Below are positions 49,700 through 59,422 of a stretch of DNA of 64,000 nucleotides, one piece after another. The DNA is from Planctomycetaceae bacterium. Its GTDB lineage: Bacteria > Planctomycetota > Planctomycetia > Planctomycetales > Planctomycetaceae. The stretch covers positions 1-64,000 of the forward strand of contig JAGQQG010000003.1 of NCBI GenBank assembly GCA_020426325.1, in the 5' to 3' direction. The translations under genes and the position numbers were made by a program. The notes beneath the pieces were generated by a model. That model worked only from the letters and a program-made list of their open reading frames with translations, was not told the DNA's origin and did not search any database. The number at the start of each line of letters is the position of its first letter. Position 1 is the stretch's first letter.

Positions 49700-51985
49700 A
49701 TGCGAAACTGGACGAGGAAATCAGTGAGGAGATCAATCATTGCGACTTTCGCGTTTAGCCAACTGCTATCGGTCACAGTCGCCTTCGGCCAAGTGATTCG
49801 GCTCAAAGAATCAATCCGAACTGTCCTCGATCGACCGGAAGTCGACGGAGTACTGAACCATGAATCTCTACTCTATTTGCACCGCAAGCATCACGAGAAT
49901 GATGATGCAGTCCATTGCAGAAGTGCTGTTCGTGTGTCTCCCGATGGTCAGTTCGCCGTCTTTATTACATCAGATTCGAACAACGCCACCCGCCAATTAC
50001 TGAGAGTCTGGAATTTAAGAACTGGGGCTGAAACTCGTCGTATGTCACTGGGACCACACCCAGATCATCCAGGTCGCTTTTCAGGATCTTGGTATTTGGG
50101 CTTGTCGCCCTATGGAACGCTCGCAGTGACGTCTCACTACGACAATCAGATCCCGTTACAGGTTTGGGATCTTGCCAGGGGAGAAGAAATTCACCGTATA
50201 AACCGGGAAACGTCCAAATACCAGGATCAGAGATTTGCTTTCTCACAAGATGAAAAGTCTTTGGTCGTTGCGCGAATTGCTGAATCGGAATCGCTTGACG
50301 TGTACGACACCAAGACTTGGCGAGTTAAAAAGACATTTCCTGCCCCCTCTGTGACTGTCTACGGCTACGGTGGGTTGATGTATTCGCAGACCGGAGACTG
50401 GTTGGTGGCCGGGAATAGCGCAGATTTCGTGTCACACCACTTTCTGTTTTGGAAAACATCGACAGGAGAAGTCGCAAGTCTGACGAGTGAAAAACTCCTT
50501 GGAGAAAAAATGGGGCTGTGCTGTTTCAATCAGGCGGCCGATGGACGCTGGGTAACTGTTCACAAGGATCAGACTTACCGCTCCGGTGACGATGTCGTGA
50601 TCACAATCTGGGAGCGACTTTCGGAACGAAAGCTTCGCGAGTGGAAGATCCCAAGATTGTTCTTCTTTCCGGATCGTGTGGATTTTGTATCCTCAGACCG
50701 GAAGCTCTTCGTCTCTTCTTTATCGCTCAGTACTGGGCCAAGTGGCATCTTGCTTGACACCGAGTCTGGTGAGCTTCTGGGAATGACAGGAGTTGGTGGA
50801 GGCTGCCTGCTCCCAGACGGTCAACACGTGATTGGAGCCGCTGGAAACACGGTCGAGATATGGTCTCTTGATACACAACATCCTGTCGTACGTTTTTTGC
50901 CACTGAGTGAACCTCGTCACTGGACCACGGTTGCCATTGGCAAGGCTTTCGCTGCCGATGCGGATACTGTCGAACTCATTCAAGCACAGGATGAATCAAC
51001 ATGGAAGTACGACCTTAAGTCCAGTCAGCAGGACTATGAGACCATTGACGACTGGCTGACTGATCGCCACCGGCCCGATGTTGTGGCTGATACGTTAGCC
51101 AGCATCATGACACCACCGCAAATTTCAAGGCCTGAATTAAATCATCCTGCGGAAGACGAGAATGGCATCACGCGACATCTGTTTTTCCTCGGGATGGGGA
51201 TCGCCCAGCACAAGTACAAAGAGTACAATCTCAACTTCTGTGACCATGACGTTGAAGCCGTTGCCGATGCGCTCAGGAAGCAGCAGGGCAAACTGTACGG
51301 TCGCGTCCACTCGCAGGTCTACACCAACGAACAGGCGACTCGTGACAACCTCGAGACCGGCCTCAACTGGGTTGCAGACGGCTGCAAAGCTGAGGATACG
51401 GTCGTGATCATGTTTGCCGGACATGGCCTGAAAGCTCGTCGTGGACTTTACTATCTACCGTATGATGGCGACTTCGAGAGTTTGGCCGCGACATGCCTCA
51501 ACTGGGATAAGGTCGGTGAAGCCCTGCGACGTTGTCGTGCAAAAAAAATCCTCTTTCTCTCGGATGCCTGCCATGCCGGCGCATTTGGCAAGAGTCTGCT
51601 GCCCTTACAGGAGGACCTTGTGAACGGACTGGTTAAGTCAGCGGGAGTCATGGTTTTGGCCAGTTCCACAGGGACCGAAGAGTCTTTCGAGGTGGACAAC
51701 CTTCGTCATGGTGTCTTCACAGCCACGTTACTCAAAGGACTTGCAGGGCACGGCGATTCGAATAAGGATCAGCAGGTAACGCTCGGGGAACTCGCAGATT
51801 ACGTGATTGCGGAAGTGCCGGCTGAGACTCAAAGACTGCAACATCCGTGCATTCCGGATGTCGGCACGTTCGACCGGGATCTCATCCTGTCACATGTCGC
51901 TCCAGCATCTCCTGAAGACGAGCCTGCGAACGCGACGCCTGCTCCCCCTCAACAAGAAGTGCCCTCACAACCCAAAGCGTTGTAA
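49700..51985 (+). CDS. Secreted WD-like protein with C-terminal caspase-like (peptidase C14) domain
   Basis: 761 residues from ATG 49700 (AGGAA upstream; the frame opens at 49571). A signal peptide-like start (RSIIATFAFSQLLSVTVAFG) is followed by a ~430-residue beta-propeller region with WD-like repeats (AVRVSPDGQFAVF, LSPYGTLAVTSHYD, FAFSQDEKSLVVARI, TVEIWSLD). Residues ~488-695 are a caspase/metacaspase-like domain: catalytic His in IMFAGHG (~574) and Cys in LSDACHAG (~624). The tail is Pro-rich. It is AT-richer than its neighbours. Such proteases paired with repeat sensors are frequent in large-genome bacteria; the target is unknown. Confidence 0.87.
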   Translation: MRNWTRKSVRRSIIATFAFSQLLSVTVAFGQVIRLKESIRTVLDRPEVDGVLNHESLLYLHRKHHENDDAVHCRSAVRVSPDGQFAVFITSDSNNATRQLLRVWNLRTGAETRRMSLGPHPDHPGRFSGSWYLGLSPYGTLAVTSHYDNQIPLQVWDLARGEEIHRINRETSKYQDQRFAFSQDEKSLVVARIAESESLDVYDTKTWRVKKTFPAPSVTVYGYGGLMYSQTGDWLVAGNSADFVSHHFLFWKTSTGEVASLTSEKLLGEKMGLCCFNQAADGRWVTVHKDQTYRSGDDVVITIWERLSERKLREWKIPRLFFFPDRVDFVSSDRKLFVSSLSLSTGPSGILLDTESGELLGMTGVGGGCLLPDGQHVIGAAGNTVEIWSLDTQHPVVRFLPLSEPRHWTTVAIGKAFAADADTVELIQAQDESTWKYDLKSSQQDYETIDDWLTDRHRPDVVADTLASIMTPPQISRPELNHPAEDENGITRHLFFLGMGIAQHKYKEYNLNFCDHDVEAVADALRKQQGKLYGRVHSQVYTNEQATRDNLETGLNWVADGCKAEDTVVIMFAGHGLKARRGLYYLPYDGDFESLAATCLNWDKVGEALRRCRAKKILFLSDACHAGAFGKSLLPLQEDLVNGLVKSAGVMVLASSTGTEESFEVDNLRHGVFTATLLKGLAGHGDSNKDQQVTLGELADYVIAEVPAETQRLQHPCIPDVGTFDRDLILSHVAPASPEDEPANATPAPPQQEVPSQPKAL

Positions 51986-52164
51986 CTCAGCTTTCACTGC
52001 GATAGGTTTTGAGAAATCCAGCTAGTTCAGGAATACTCATGGGAATCAGCGATGATTCGATTCTTCATTTCTCGTTACTTTGTGGCGCGGTGACTGAATC
52101 CGCTGACTCTTCCTGGTTGAATGAATGTTGGCAAACATCAAGAGGCGACCTGAAAGAACACTTC

Positions 52165-53430
52165 ATGCATAAACTGTCATTTCTTCTGGCTGTTGCAATC
52201 GCATGTTCCATGTCACATGGTGTGAACGCGGACAACCCTTCAGGGCAGTCGTTCAACCTCAGTCATCCGCATCCGGTGACGAATCCGGAGTCGCAACTGA
52301 TGCTGCGGGGGGCATGGGTGCCGGATGAGACGCAGTCGGTCGACTTTGACCATCTGCCGCTGGTGCCCGCGGAGTATGCGGTCATCAGCGACGTTCGTGG
52401 AGATCGGAGCGTGCCGCCTCGGGAGACTACACGACAGAAAGCCGACTATGAGAGTGGCGGTGTCAATCAGCACAACTATCTCGTGCATCACAATGGCGAG
52501 TTCTGGGCCATGTGGAGTGATGGCCCCGGGGTCGAGGACCGTGTAGGCCAGCGGGTCAAGTTCTCGAAGAGTCCTGACGGTCTCCATTGGAGTCAGCCGC
52601 AACATCTTTCGCCCGTGCCGCCGGAGTCAGGGCCAGACTCGCCTCACTACGGTACGCGGGGTAGCGAGGGCTTTCGCTACATCTCACGGGGCTTCTGGCA
52701 GCGGGACGGGGAACTGCTGGCACTCGCGTCCCTCGACGAGGCGGCTGGTTTCTTCGGTCCCAGCCTCGAACTTCACGCCTTTCGCCTCGAACCGGACGAG
52801 ACCTGGAAAGACCTGGGAGTGATCTCGGACAACACGATCAACAACTTCCCGCCCAAGAAGATCGCGTCCGGCCAGTGGATGATGTCCCGACGCACGTGGG
52901 ACTACAAGACCGCCGGAGTGCACTTCCTCGTCGGTGGCACGAGTGGCATCGACCAGTGGGAATCCTTTCCCGTCCTCGGCTCGGGAAGTGAACTCTCCGC
53001 TGAGGAACCGCTGTGGTGGGAATTGCCGGATGGCAACCTCATGGCACTGTTTCGCGACAACCGCAAAAGCGGCTACCTGTATCGTTCCTTCTCGATCGAT
53101 GACGGACGCACGTGGAGCCGACCGGTGCAGACGAATTTCCCGGACGCAACTTCCAAGATTCACGGTTTGCGCCTCAGCGATGGACGTTACGTGCTCGTCT
53201 CCAACTCGAAGCCGGGCAAACGTGACCCGATGACGATTGCCCTCAGCGACGATGGCAAGGTCTTCCATTCGCTCCTCAAGCTCGAAGGAGGTCGTCGTAT
53301 CGACTACCCCCATTTGATCGAGCACCAAGGGCATCTCCTTGTTGCCTTCTCCGGCGGTAAACAGACAGTCGAAGTCTTGAAAATTCGTATCCGCGATCTG
53401 GACAATCTGCGAAACGCATACGAGCGTTGA
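52165..53430 (+). CDS. Secreted sialidase-like (BNR/Asp-box) protein
   Basis: 421 residues from ATG 52165; the frame opens at 52009. A signal peptide (MHKLSFLLAVAIACSMSHGVNA) and a six-blade propeller pattern with Asp boxes, SPDGLHWSQP and SIDDGRTWSRP, place it with the BNR-repeat exo-sialidase superfamily. Other conserved pieces are GFRYISRGFWQRDGELL and LMALFRDNRKSGYLYRSFS, where an Arg lies as expected for the acid-binding triad. Many planctomycete members do not act on sialic acid, so the substrate should be left open. Confidence 0.85.
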   Translation: MHKLSFLLAVAIACSMSHGVNADNPSGQSFNLSHPHPVTNPESQLMLRGAWVPDETQSVDFDHLPLVPAEYAVISDVRGDRSVPPRETTRQKADYESGGVNQHNYLVHHNGEFWAMWSDGPGVEDRVGQRVKFSKSPDGLHWSQPQHLSPVPPESGPDSPHYGTRGSEGFRYISRGFWQRDGELLALASLDEAAGFFGPSLELHAFRLEPDETWKDLGVISDNTINNFPPKKIASGQWMMSRRTWDYKTAGVHFLVGGTSGIDQWESFPVLGSGSELSAEEPLWWELPDGNLMALFRDNRKSGYLYRSFSIDDGRTWSRPVQTNFPDATSKIHGLRLSDGRYVLVSNSKPGKRDPMTIALSDDGKVFHSLLKLEGGRRIDYPHLIEHQGHLLVAFSGGKQTVEVLKIRIRDLDNLRNAYER

Positions 53431-53532
53431 GTCCTGCAAGACTTCGACGCACCCTTTCTCAACCTCCGCGTTGGCTGTATCTCGACGTCTCTGTCTGCAT
53501 GCAGCCTGGTGTCACCCGTGGTGAGTCACCGC

Positions 53533-53826
53533 TTAGGGCAACAGGTTGTACAGAAAGATGACTGGCAGTCCGATGAGAAACAGCCACCCAAAGACATCGA
53601 CAAACATGGGTGGTGATTTGTGAAAGACGCCCCGCTTGAAGCCGACACTGCTGAGTGCTCCGCGATACCAGATCAACAGCAATCCGGGCAGAGACAAGAG
53701 GAACGCAGCTCCTGCCAAAATCCCCAGGCTTGGTGACACCGTCGAAAACGTCGATGCACAGAGCACCTGCACCAGCACGATGCCAAGTGCGACAATCCGT
53801 TCGATCGTCAATTGTGTGTGATTCAT
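53533..53826 (-). CDS. Small three-helix membrane protein
   Basis: 97 residues from ATG 53826, with GAGGTG a few bases upstream. Three hydrophobic stretches: IVALGIVLVQVLCAS, LGILAGAAFLLSLPGLLLIWY and VFGWLFLIGLPVIFLYNLL. No conserved motif recognised. It is convergent with the sialidase-like gene, about 100 bases apart. Confidence 0.65.
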   Translation of the reverse strand: MNHTQLTIERIVALGIVLVQVLCASTFSTVSPSLGILAGAAFLLSLPGLLLIWYRGALSSVGFKRGVFHKSPPMFVDVFGWLFLIGLPVIFLYNLLP

Positions 53827-54998
53827 CAGGCACCTCGAACTTGTCAATTCAGACGCCACTCATCGCAATCCGCGTCCACGGAGCGATGGCTGCATTATAC
53901 CGAAAGTGCCGCTCCCGTGCCGCTGGGCGAAGCTGATTTCAAAGCCGTCGAAAGACTGATCTGCACGTTTTCAAATTGAGTGTTACTTCGTTTAAAGAGC
54001 AACTGCGTTGAGAGCGTCTGACAATCAACGGGCGTACCCGCAGAGTTTGACACTGCCAATGCTTGACTGGTCGACAGTCCACGTCGGCAGTGGGTTCAGC
54101 GACGATTCGGCCGGGTAAGCTGTGCCGAATTACGATAGAACGCTCTCACAGCCCGACCGATGCAGTGGCACGACCACTCGTCAATCATAGGAGACCGGGA
54201 CAAGTCAAGACGAAAGTCATCAACACAGGTGGGTGAATGTGCCACTGTCGTCCCAACAGTGCGAGTACGCTGAGACCGATGAACGAACCTTGTGCGTGAC
54301 AATCTCAATCGCCCCCAACATTCACACGGCGCTGCCGACACTGTCGTTGCACACGATGAATAGTTCAACAGGGCTCGCAGCCAGCGTCAAAGCGTAGACA
54401 TCACCATCAGCATGAGTGCTCGTGGGTGGCATGCTCTCACGCCGTCAGGCGAGTGAGCATGTTCGGTTGCAGCATCCAAGCATGGTGACCCGGCTATCGC
54501 CGTGACACCATGCCAACCGCCGTCGGACGCGACGGTGGATGTGTCTTCAATACGCATCGTCGACCGGCAAAGCCGGCCCTACATCTTGCCGTGTTCGCGA
54601 ACGTGACTCCGCCACGCGCCGTGTCACGGACGGAGCAGCCACAAGTCGACGACGTGAGCCTGACGGGCATGCCCGACGACTCTAATCCAGTTCGTCTATT
54701 CACCTATTAATACGAGTGGAATCGCAAAACCTTACAGGCCGATTGGAAAAATTCTGCAAGTTCTTTGAGAGGCATCGCTGAAGTCCCGGACGAACCGCAG
54801 AGGCCGCGGAGAATGCAGAGGTGATCATTCTTGAATCTCAGCGTCCCCTGTAATCTCTGCGGTTCATTTTCGTGAGCCATTCGACACTCACTTGTCACCC
54901 GCAGTTTGCTGGACCTGCGAACCTCGGACGATACTCGGTTGTCTTCACGACGTGATCGACCGACAAACGACAGCTGTCTTTCCATCTTAGGCTGACTC
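53827..54998. other. 1.2-kb gene-poor region with repeat H
   Basis: No convincing gene. It contains the first copy of repeat H (54058-54190). Near 54560 there is a CCGGCAAAGCCGG palindrome typical of small dispersed repeats. Frames of 60-115 codons here are low-complexity or antisense to repeats. It looks like an accumulation of repeats. Confidence 0.5.
54058..54190. repeat. Repeat H, copy 1
   Basis: About 130 bases, diverged from the copy at 55528-55661. Shared blocks are TGCTTGACTGG(T/C)CGACA near the left end and CAGCCCGACCGA-GCAGTGGCACGACCAC near the right end. The two copies lie either side of the GNAT gene in the same orientation. Confidence 0.7.
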
Positions 54999-55493
54999 AT
55001 GACCATATTGCTTCGACACGTCGAGTCTCGCGATTCGATTGCTCTGCAGGACATCTATAGTGATCCGGACGCATACGGTGGAACGCTTCAGACTCCATAT
55101 CCCACAGAGGACACCTGGAAGCGGCGGATCGAGAGTCTGCCCGAGGGGAGCGTCAGCCTCGTAGCGGAGTCGGACGGCAAGATCATTGCTCACGGAGCCG
55201 TCATCTGTGCGGCCAGATCACCCCGCCGCAAGCACGTCGGCCAACTCGGCATAGTCGTGCATCGCGACTGGCGACAGCAAGGCGTAGGCAGTACGCTGCT
55301 CGCCGCCCTCATCGACACCGCTGAAAACTGGCTGAACCTCAGCCGCATCGAACTGGACGTCTACACCGACAACGCCCCCGCCATCGCCCTCTACAAAAAA
55401 CACAACTTCCAAACCGAAGGCACTCACCCCCACTACGCCTTCCGCAACGGCGAATACGTCGACTGCTATAGCATGGCCCGCATCCGAGAGTAG
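54999..55493 (+). CDS. GNAT-family N-acetyltransferase
   Basis: 164 residues. Transfers acetyl from acetyl-CoA to an amine. The acetyl-CoA site is DWRQQGVGSTLLAALIDTAEN (Q/RxxGxG/A), preceded by the HVGQLGIVVHR strand and followed by RIELDVYTDNAPAIALYKKHNFQTEG, the RimI/phosphinothricin-like end. The substrate is unknown. It sits alone between two copies of repeat H. Confidence 0.92.
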   Translation: MTILLRHVESRDSIALQDIYSDPDAYGGTLQTPYPTEDTWKRRIESLPEGSVSLVAESDGKIIAHGAVICAARSPRRKHVGQLGIVVHRDWRQQGVGSTLLAALIDTAENWLNLSRIELDVYTDNAPAIALYKKHNFQTEGTHPHYAFRNGEYVDCYSMARIRE

Positions 55494-55527
55494 AGCGGCT
55501 CGGAAGCGAACCAATCACAGCAGACGT

Positions 55528-55661
55528 GCCACTGCTTGACTGGCCGACACTCCGCGTCAACCGCGCACTCCGCACTGCATCGGCCAGGCAAAGCAGTGCG
55601 GATTCGCGGTAGAAAGCTCCCCCAGCCCGACCGAAGCAGTGGCACGACCACGTGTCAATCA
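55528..55661. repeat. Repeat H, copy 2
   Basis: Same family as 54058-54190. In this copy the ends are inverted repeats: GTGCCACTGCTT at 55527 and AAGCAGTGGCAC near 55635. The whole can fold into a hairpin, so this may be a palindromic transposable-type element. Confidence 0.7.
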
Positions 55662-55683
55662 GGCGCACCTGACACAGCTTGGC

Positions 55684-56634
55684 TTATTCAACGAATGAAT
55701 GTAATAGATGGGCCTTGAATTGATCGTGAGGAACATGCTCGATCACGACGGCGATGCGTTTGAGATTGTGTTGGTTCTCTGAGTGCCACAACAGAATGTC
55801 ATGTGCCTTTGGCAACAAGTTATCAGTTGCCAGTACATCGACACTGTGCGCAACGCGACCCAATCGACTTGAGACGGAGGTCGAGATTTCCGACCACGCG
55901 CCAGCTGCAATGTCAGGTATAGCGAGAATATCCTCAATGCTCATTGAGCCATCGTCGCTTTGGGCTGTACCAATACGGATGTGTCCCAGTTGATGTGGAA
56001 GATAACCAGTCAGGACAGATGCGATTGCGTTTGTTGCTTGCTTGTGTTTTTCGAGGTTGGCCGTAATCGCATCTTGGTCCGATATCCAAAAGATGTGTTG
56101 TTTGGAACGGGACAGTCCTGCAATAAGGAGTGCGCCGAGATGAGATACTCGAAGCAACTTCTCAAGAGTTTTCGGTTTCCAAGTAGTTCGATCAAATACA
56201 TCTGACCCGATTGCCACGTCATCCGGACAGAAGAACGACTTGATCCGGCGGTCAACCAAGAATGTTGCGATGACCCCCCGAATCTTGTTTGCCGCTGCCA
56301 GAAACGGCTGAAGCATCTTTGCTCTTTGGCGGTCGCTGAGCCGTTTGTAGGAAAGACGTCGCCCATCATTTGCAAACTGAGAACGGATGTTGCGTCGCTT
56401 TGGCTCCCATCTTGCTTGAATGCTGTCGAGATCAGCCACGAGAATTGAAATCGTTTGGTATTGAGCCTCGCGGTGTTCGCCTCCGTAGTCGGACGCGAGA
56501 AAGAGCGTGTCAGAATCTCGGATGTCAGTGAGCAAAGACGGGTTACGCCATTCTTCAGCAAGGATCATCTCGCTGATAGAGTCCGCCATCCCAAGGTGCG
56601 GTCGTCGAAGTGGATTCCATACGTGCGTTGGCAT
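55684..56634 (-). CDS. Unrecognised protein
   Basis: 316 residues; an inner ATG (MADSISEMILAEEWRN) at about 56589 could be the real start. I recognise no domain. N-terminal DTLFLASDYGGEHREAQYQTISILVADLDS looks like a first strand-turn-strand with an Asp, as in RNase H-like folds. A basic helical region follows (KRLSDRQRAKMLQPFLAAANKIRGVIATFLVDRR). The gene is AT-richer than its surroundings and stands alone, which fits recent transfer. Function cannot be stated. Confidence 0.6.
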   Translation of the reverse strand: MPTHVWNPLRRPHLGMADSISEMILAEEWRNPSLLTDIRDSDTLFLASDYGGEHREAQYQTISILVADLDSIQARWEPKRRNIRSQFANDGRRLSYKRLSDRQRAKMLQPFLAAANKIRGVIATFLVDRRIKSFFCPDDVAIGSDVFDRTTWKPKTLEKLLRVSHLGALLIAGLSRSKQHIFWISDQDAITANLEKHKQATNAIASVLTGYLPHQLGHIRIGTAQSDDGSMSIEDILAIPDIAAGAWSEISTSVSSRLGRVAHSVDVLATDNLLPKAHDILLWHSENQHNLKRIAVVIEHVPHDQFKAHLLHSFVE

Positions 56635-56909
56635 GTCTTTGCTCAGACACCAGAGCGATCTTCATGGTTCATTTGAAAGGGCCAAATAATGAGTCCTTCG
56701 TTGACCGTATGATGATCGATCATTCATGAGAGAAGTGTGAATTGAACGACACGCTCTCCGAGTGGTTGACGATCAACGTATCCTTCAAGTTATCACTTGA
56801 ACTTAATCGCAGCGATTGTGCATGGAAACTTCAGGTTGTCGGGAGTCCGAGGATGGCTTAGATTCTGGGTTCTACAGTTGCCTCATTCCCTACAATCCTG
56901 AGCACGCCC

Positions 56910-58244
56910 ATGTCCACCTCATCCCGTCGTGACTTTCTCAAGAAATCTGTCCTCGCCTCTGCCGGGGCCGCTGTGATGCCGGTGTTTGCTTGGGCACCGC
57001 GGGCTTATGCGAATAACTCGCCGAACGAGCGGCCGGGGGTGGGGCAGATAGGGCTCGGCGGCATGGGGACGTGGGATGCTCGCGATCACATGGCGTTTGG
57101 GGATGTGCTCATCTGCTGTGATTTGGATGGCAGCCATGCAGGGCGAGCGATTGGGCAGGACTCGATCGGACATCGGCAGGCGATCGCGGTCACCGATTAT
57201 CGCCGCGTGCTGGACCGGGATGATATCGCCGTGGTCAGCATCGCCACGCCCGATCACTGGCATGTGAAGATCGCCATCGAAGCCCTCGAAGCGGGCAAGC
57301 ACGTCTTCTGTCAGAAGCCGCTGACGCTCACGCTTGAGGAGAACCAACTCATCCGCAGAGCCTGTCAGAAGTACAAGGATCAGGTGTTCTTCATCGGCAC
57401 CCAACAGCGAAGCGACAAAGACCGTTTCCTGCGGGCAGTCAATATGGTGCAGAAGGGGTTGCTCGGCGACATCAAGAAGGTCACGTGCAGCGTCGGAGGG
57501 GGCGATGTCGGCGGGCCGTTCGAGAAGGCGGAGGTTCCACGAGAACTGGATTGGGAACGCTGGTTGGGGCAGGCACCGGTTGTCGACTTCCGAACCGAGC
57601 GATGTCATAACTCGTTCCGCTGGTGGTACGAGTACTCGGGCGGAAAGTTCACCGATTGGGGTGCTCATCATGTCGATATCGCCCTGTGGGCACTCGACCG
57701 CAATAGCGAAGGGCAGGGGCCCATCTCATTCGATGGTACGGATGCTCAGCATCCGGTCCCCTACGAGCACGGTTACACCAAAGTCGACGACAGCTTCAAC
57801 ACGGCGAGCGACTACGCGGTCGTCGCCACGTTTGACGACGGCATTGAGATGATTGTGACCAGCCGGGGCGATAACGGCCTGCTGTTCGAGGGAACCAAAG
57901 GCCGCATGTTTGTCAGTCGCGGCCGCATCACCGGCACGCCCATCGAAGAGAACTGGGACGATGGTGCGTTCACCCAGGCGGACCTCGAACGACTGTACAA
58001 GGGTAAGCCATTCGAAGGACACAAAAACAACTTCTACCGCTGCATCGCGGAGGGAGGACTACCGGTCTCCGATGTGTACTCACATCTGCAGACTATGAAC
58101 AGCTGCCACCTGAGCGCGATCGCTGCCCGGCTGGGCCGTGTCATCACCTGGGACCCGAAGGCCGAACAAATCACCGGCGATCCGGAAGCATCCGCCTTCT
58201 TCGCCCGTGAGCGACGCAAGGGGTACGAGATTCCCAAAGTCTAA
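56910..58244 (+). CDS. Tat-exported Gfo/Idh/MocA oxidoreductase
   Basis: 444 residues. A Tat signal (SRRDFLKKSVLASAGAAVM) precedes an NAD(P)-binding domain with GQIGLGGMGTWDARDH. The catalytic-site segment EAGKHVFCQKPLTLT carries the Lys of the usual EKP motif as QKP. The C-terminal substrate domain has GGKFTDWGAHHVDIALWAL, with the His of the family. These secreted dehydrogenases are highly expanded in planctomycetes and probably process sugars; the substrate is unknown. Confidence 0.93.
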   Translation: MSTSSRRDFLKKSVLASAGAAVMPVFAWAPRAYANNSPNERPGVGQIGLGGMGTWDARDHMAFGDVLICCDLDGSHAGRAIGQDSIGHRQAIAVTDYRRVLDRDDIAVVSIATPDHWHVKIAIEALEAGKHVFCQKPLTLTLEENQLIRRACQKYKDQVFFIGTQQRSDKDRFLRAVNMVQKGLLGDIKKVTCSVGGGDVGGPFEKAEVPRELDWERWLGQAPVVDFRTERCHNSFRWWYEYSGGKFTDWGAHHVDIALWALDRNSEGQGPISFDGTDAQHPVPYEHGYTKVDDSFNTASDYAVVATFDDGIEMIVTSRGDNGLLFEGTKGRMFVSRGRITGTPIEENWDDGAFTQADLERLYKGKPFEGHKNNFYRCIAEGGLPVSDVYSHLQTMNSCHLSAIAARLGRVITWDPKAEQITGDPEASAFFARERRKGYEIPKV

Positions 58245-58342
58245 CTGTTTCCAGATTCTGGAGTGTCACGACAGGTTCCGCTGATTTGACTTTGTAAGCT
58301 TTCAACAATCCGGCTGTCCGGGTTCAATCGCGAGCCTTTCTG

Positions 58343-59404
58343 ATGATGTTGGATTTCACAACGCTTCCGACCGGCGTGAACATCGTGTTGTTGCTGGCCG
58401 GTGGAAGTGTTGTCTGGGCATCGGGGACCAAACTGGCCCACCTGGCGGATGCGATCTCCGAGCGGACGGGGCTTTCGCAAGTGCTTGCCGGTGCGCTGCT
58501 CCTGGGAGTGTCGACGTCTCTGCCTGAGATCGCGACCACCTTCACTGCCTGTTGGATCGGCAACGCCACCCTGGCCGTCAACAACCTGTTTGGTAGTATC
58601 GTCATCCAGGTTGCTCTGCTGGGGGTCATCGACATCTGGCTGGTCCGGAACGGTCCGCTGACCTTCTTTTCTCCTGATCCTGTGCTGTTGATGGGAGGCG
58701 TGCTTCTTATCTTGCAGATCGCACTCGCTATCGTGGCGATCGCGACCGGGGACATCGCGGTCTTTGCTCATGTTGGCTTTTGGCCAATCCTGCTCGCAGT
58801 CGTCTATCTGATCTCGCTGTATCTGATGAACCGATACTCGTATCGTAGTGCGTGGCTGCCCGGCCATCTGCCTCCGCAGCCGGTCGAACGCGAGACCTCA
58901 GCCGCATTGACACACGATGGCGCCCAACAGACGGCAGCACGCTTGTCGGTCGTGTTTGCTTTCAACTGTGCCTGTGTTCTCGTCGGTGGATGGCTGGTGT
59001 CTGTGACGTGTGATGCTTTGTCCCTGCAAACGGGCATCGGAAGCGGATTCCTGGGAGCGACTCTGCTTGCCCTCACCACTTCGCTACCGGAGATCAGCAC
59101 GACGGTCGGCGCGATCCGCCTTGGCGCTTATACGATGGCGATCTCCAACATCTTCGGGACGAACTCGCTGGATGTTGCATTGCTCTTCCCCAGTGATCTG
59201 ACTTATCGGGAAGGACCAGTGGTCAATGCGATCGGAGATTCCGTCATCCTGATGGCAGGGACAGGAATTGTGGTGACTTCCCTGTATCTCTGGGGACTGC
59301 TCGAGCGTCGCAACACGACGGTGCTCCGCATGGGACTGGATTCCTTCTGGGTGTTGATGGCCTATTTCATCTCCACCGGCATTCTATATTTCATGACGAG
59401 TTAG
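58343..59404 (+). CDS. Ca2+/Na+ exchanger-like membrane transporter
   Basis: 353 residues with ten or so hydrophobic segments in two inverted halves. The alpha repeats carry the cation site: GVSTSLPEIATTF in the first half and ALTTSLPEISTTVGAI in the second, each with Ser-Leu-Pro-Glu. Each is followed by an NxFGS/NIFGT motif (NNLFGSIVIQ; SNIFGTNSLDVALLF). This is the CaCA superfamily; ion and coupling cannot be read from sequence alone. ATG at 58346 is an equal alternative start. Confidence 0.9.
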   Translation: MMLDFTTLPTGVNIVLLLAGGSVVWASGTKLAHLADAISERTGLSQVLAGALLLGVSTSLPEIATTFTACWIGNATLAVNNLFGSIVIQVALLGVIDIWLVRNGPLTFFSPDPVLLMGGVLLILQIALAIVAIATGDIAVFAHVGFWPILLAVVYLISLYLMNRYSYRSAWLPGHLPPQPVERETSAALTHDGAQQTAARLSVVFAFNCACVLVGGWLVSVTCDALSLQTGIGSGFLGATLLALTTSLPEISTTVGAIRLGAYTMAISNIFGTNSLDVALLFPSDLTYREGPVVNAIGDSVILMAGTGIVVTSLYLWGLLERRNTTVLRMGLDSFWVLMAYFISTGILYFMTS

Positions 59405-59422
59405 CTGCTCGTCCTTCCCAGG

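Noticed and set aside
54096-54368. 90-codon - strand frame in the gene-poor region
   Set aside because: Its sequence comes mainly from repeat H; a similar frame exists over the second repeat copy (55339-55668), so it is repeat-derived.
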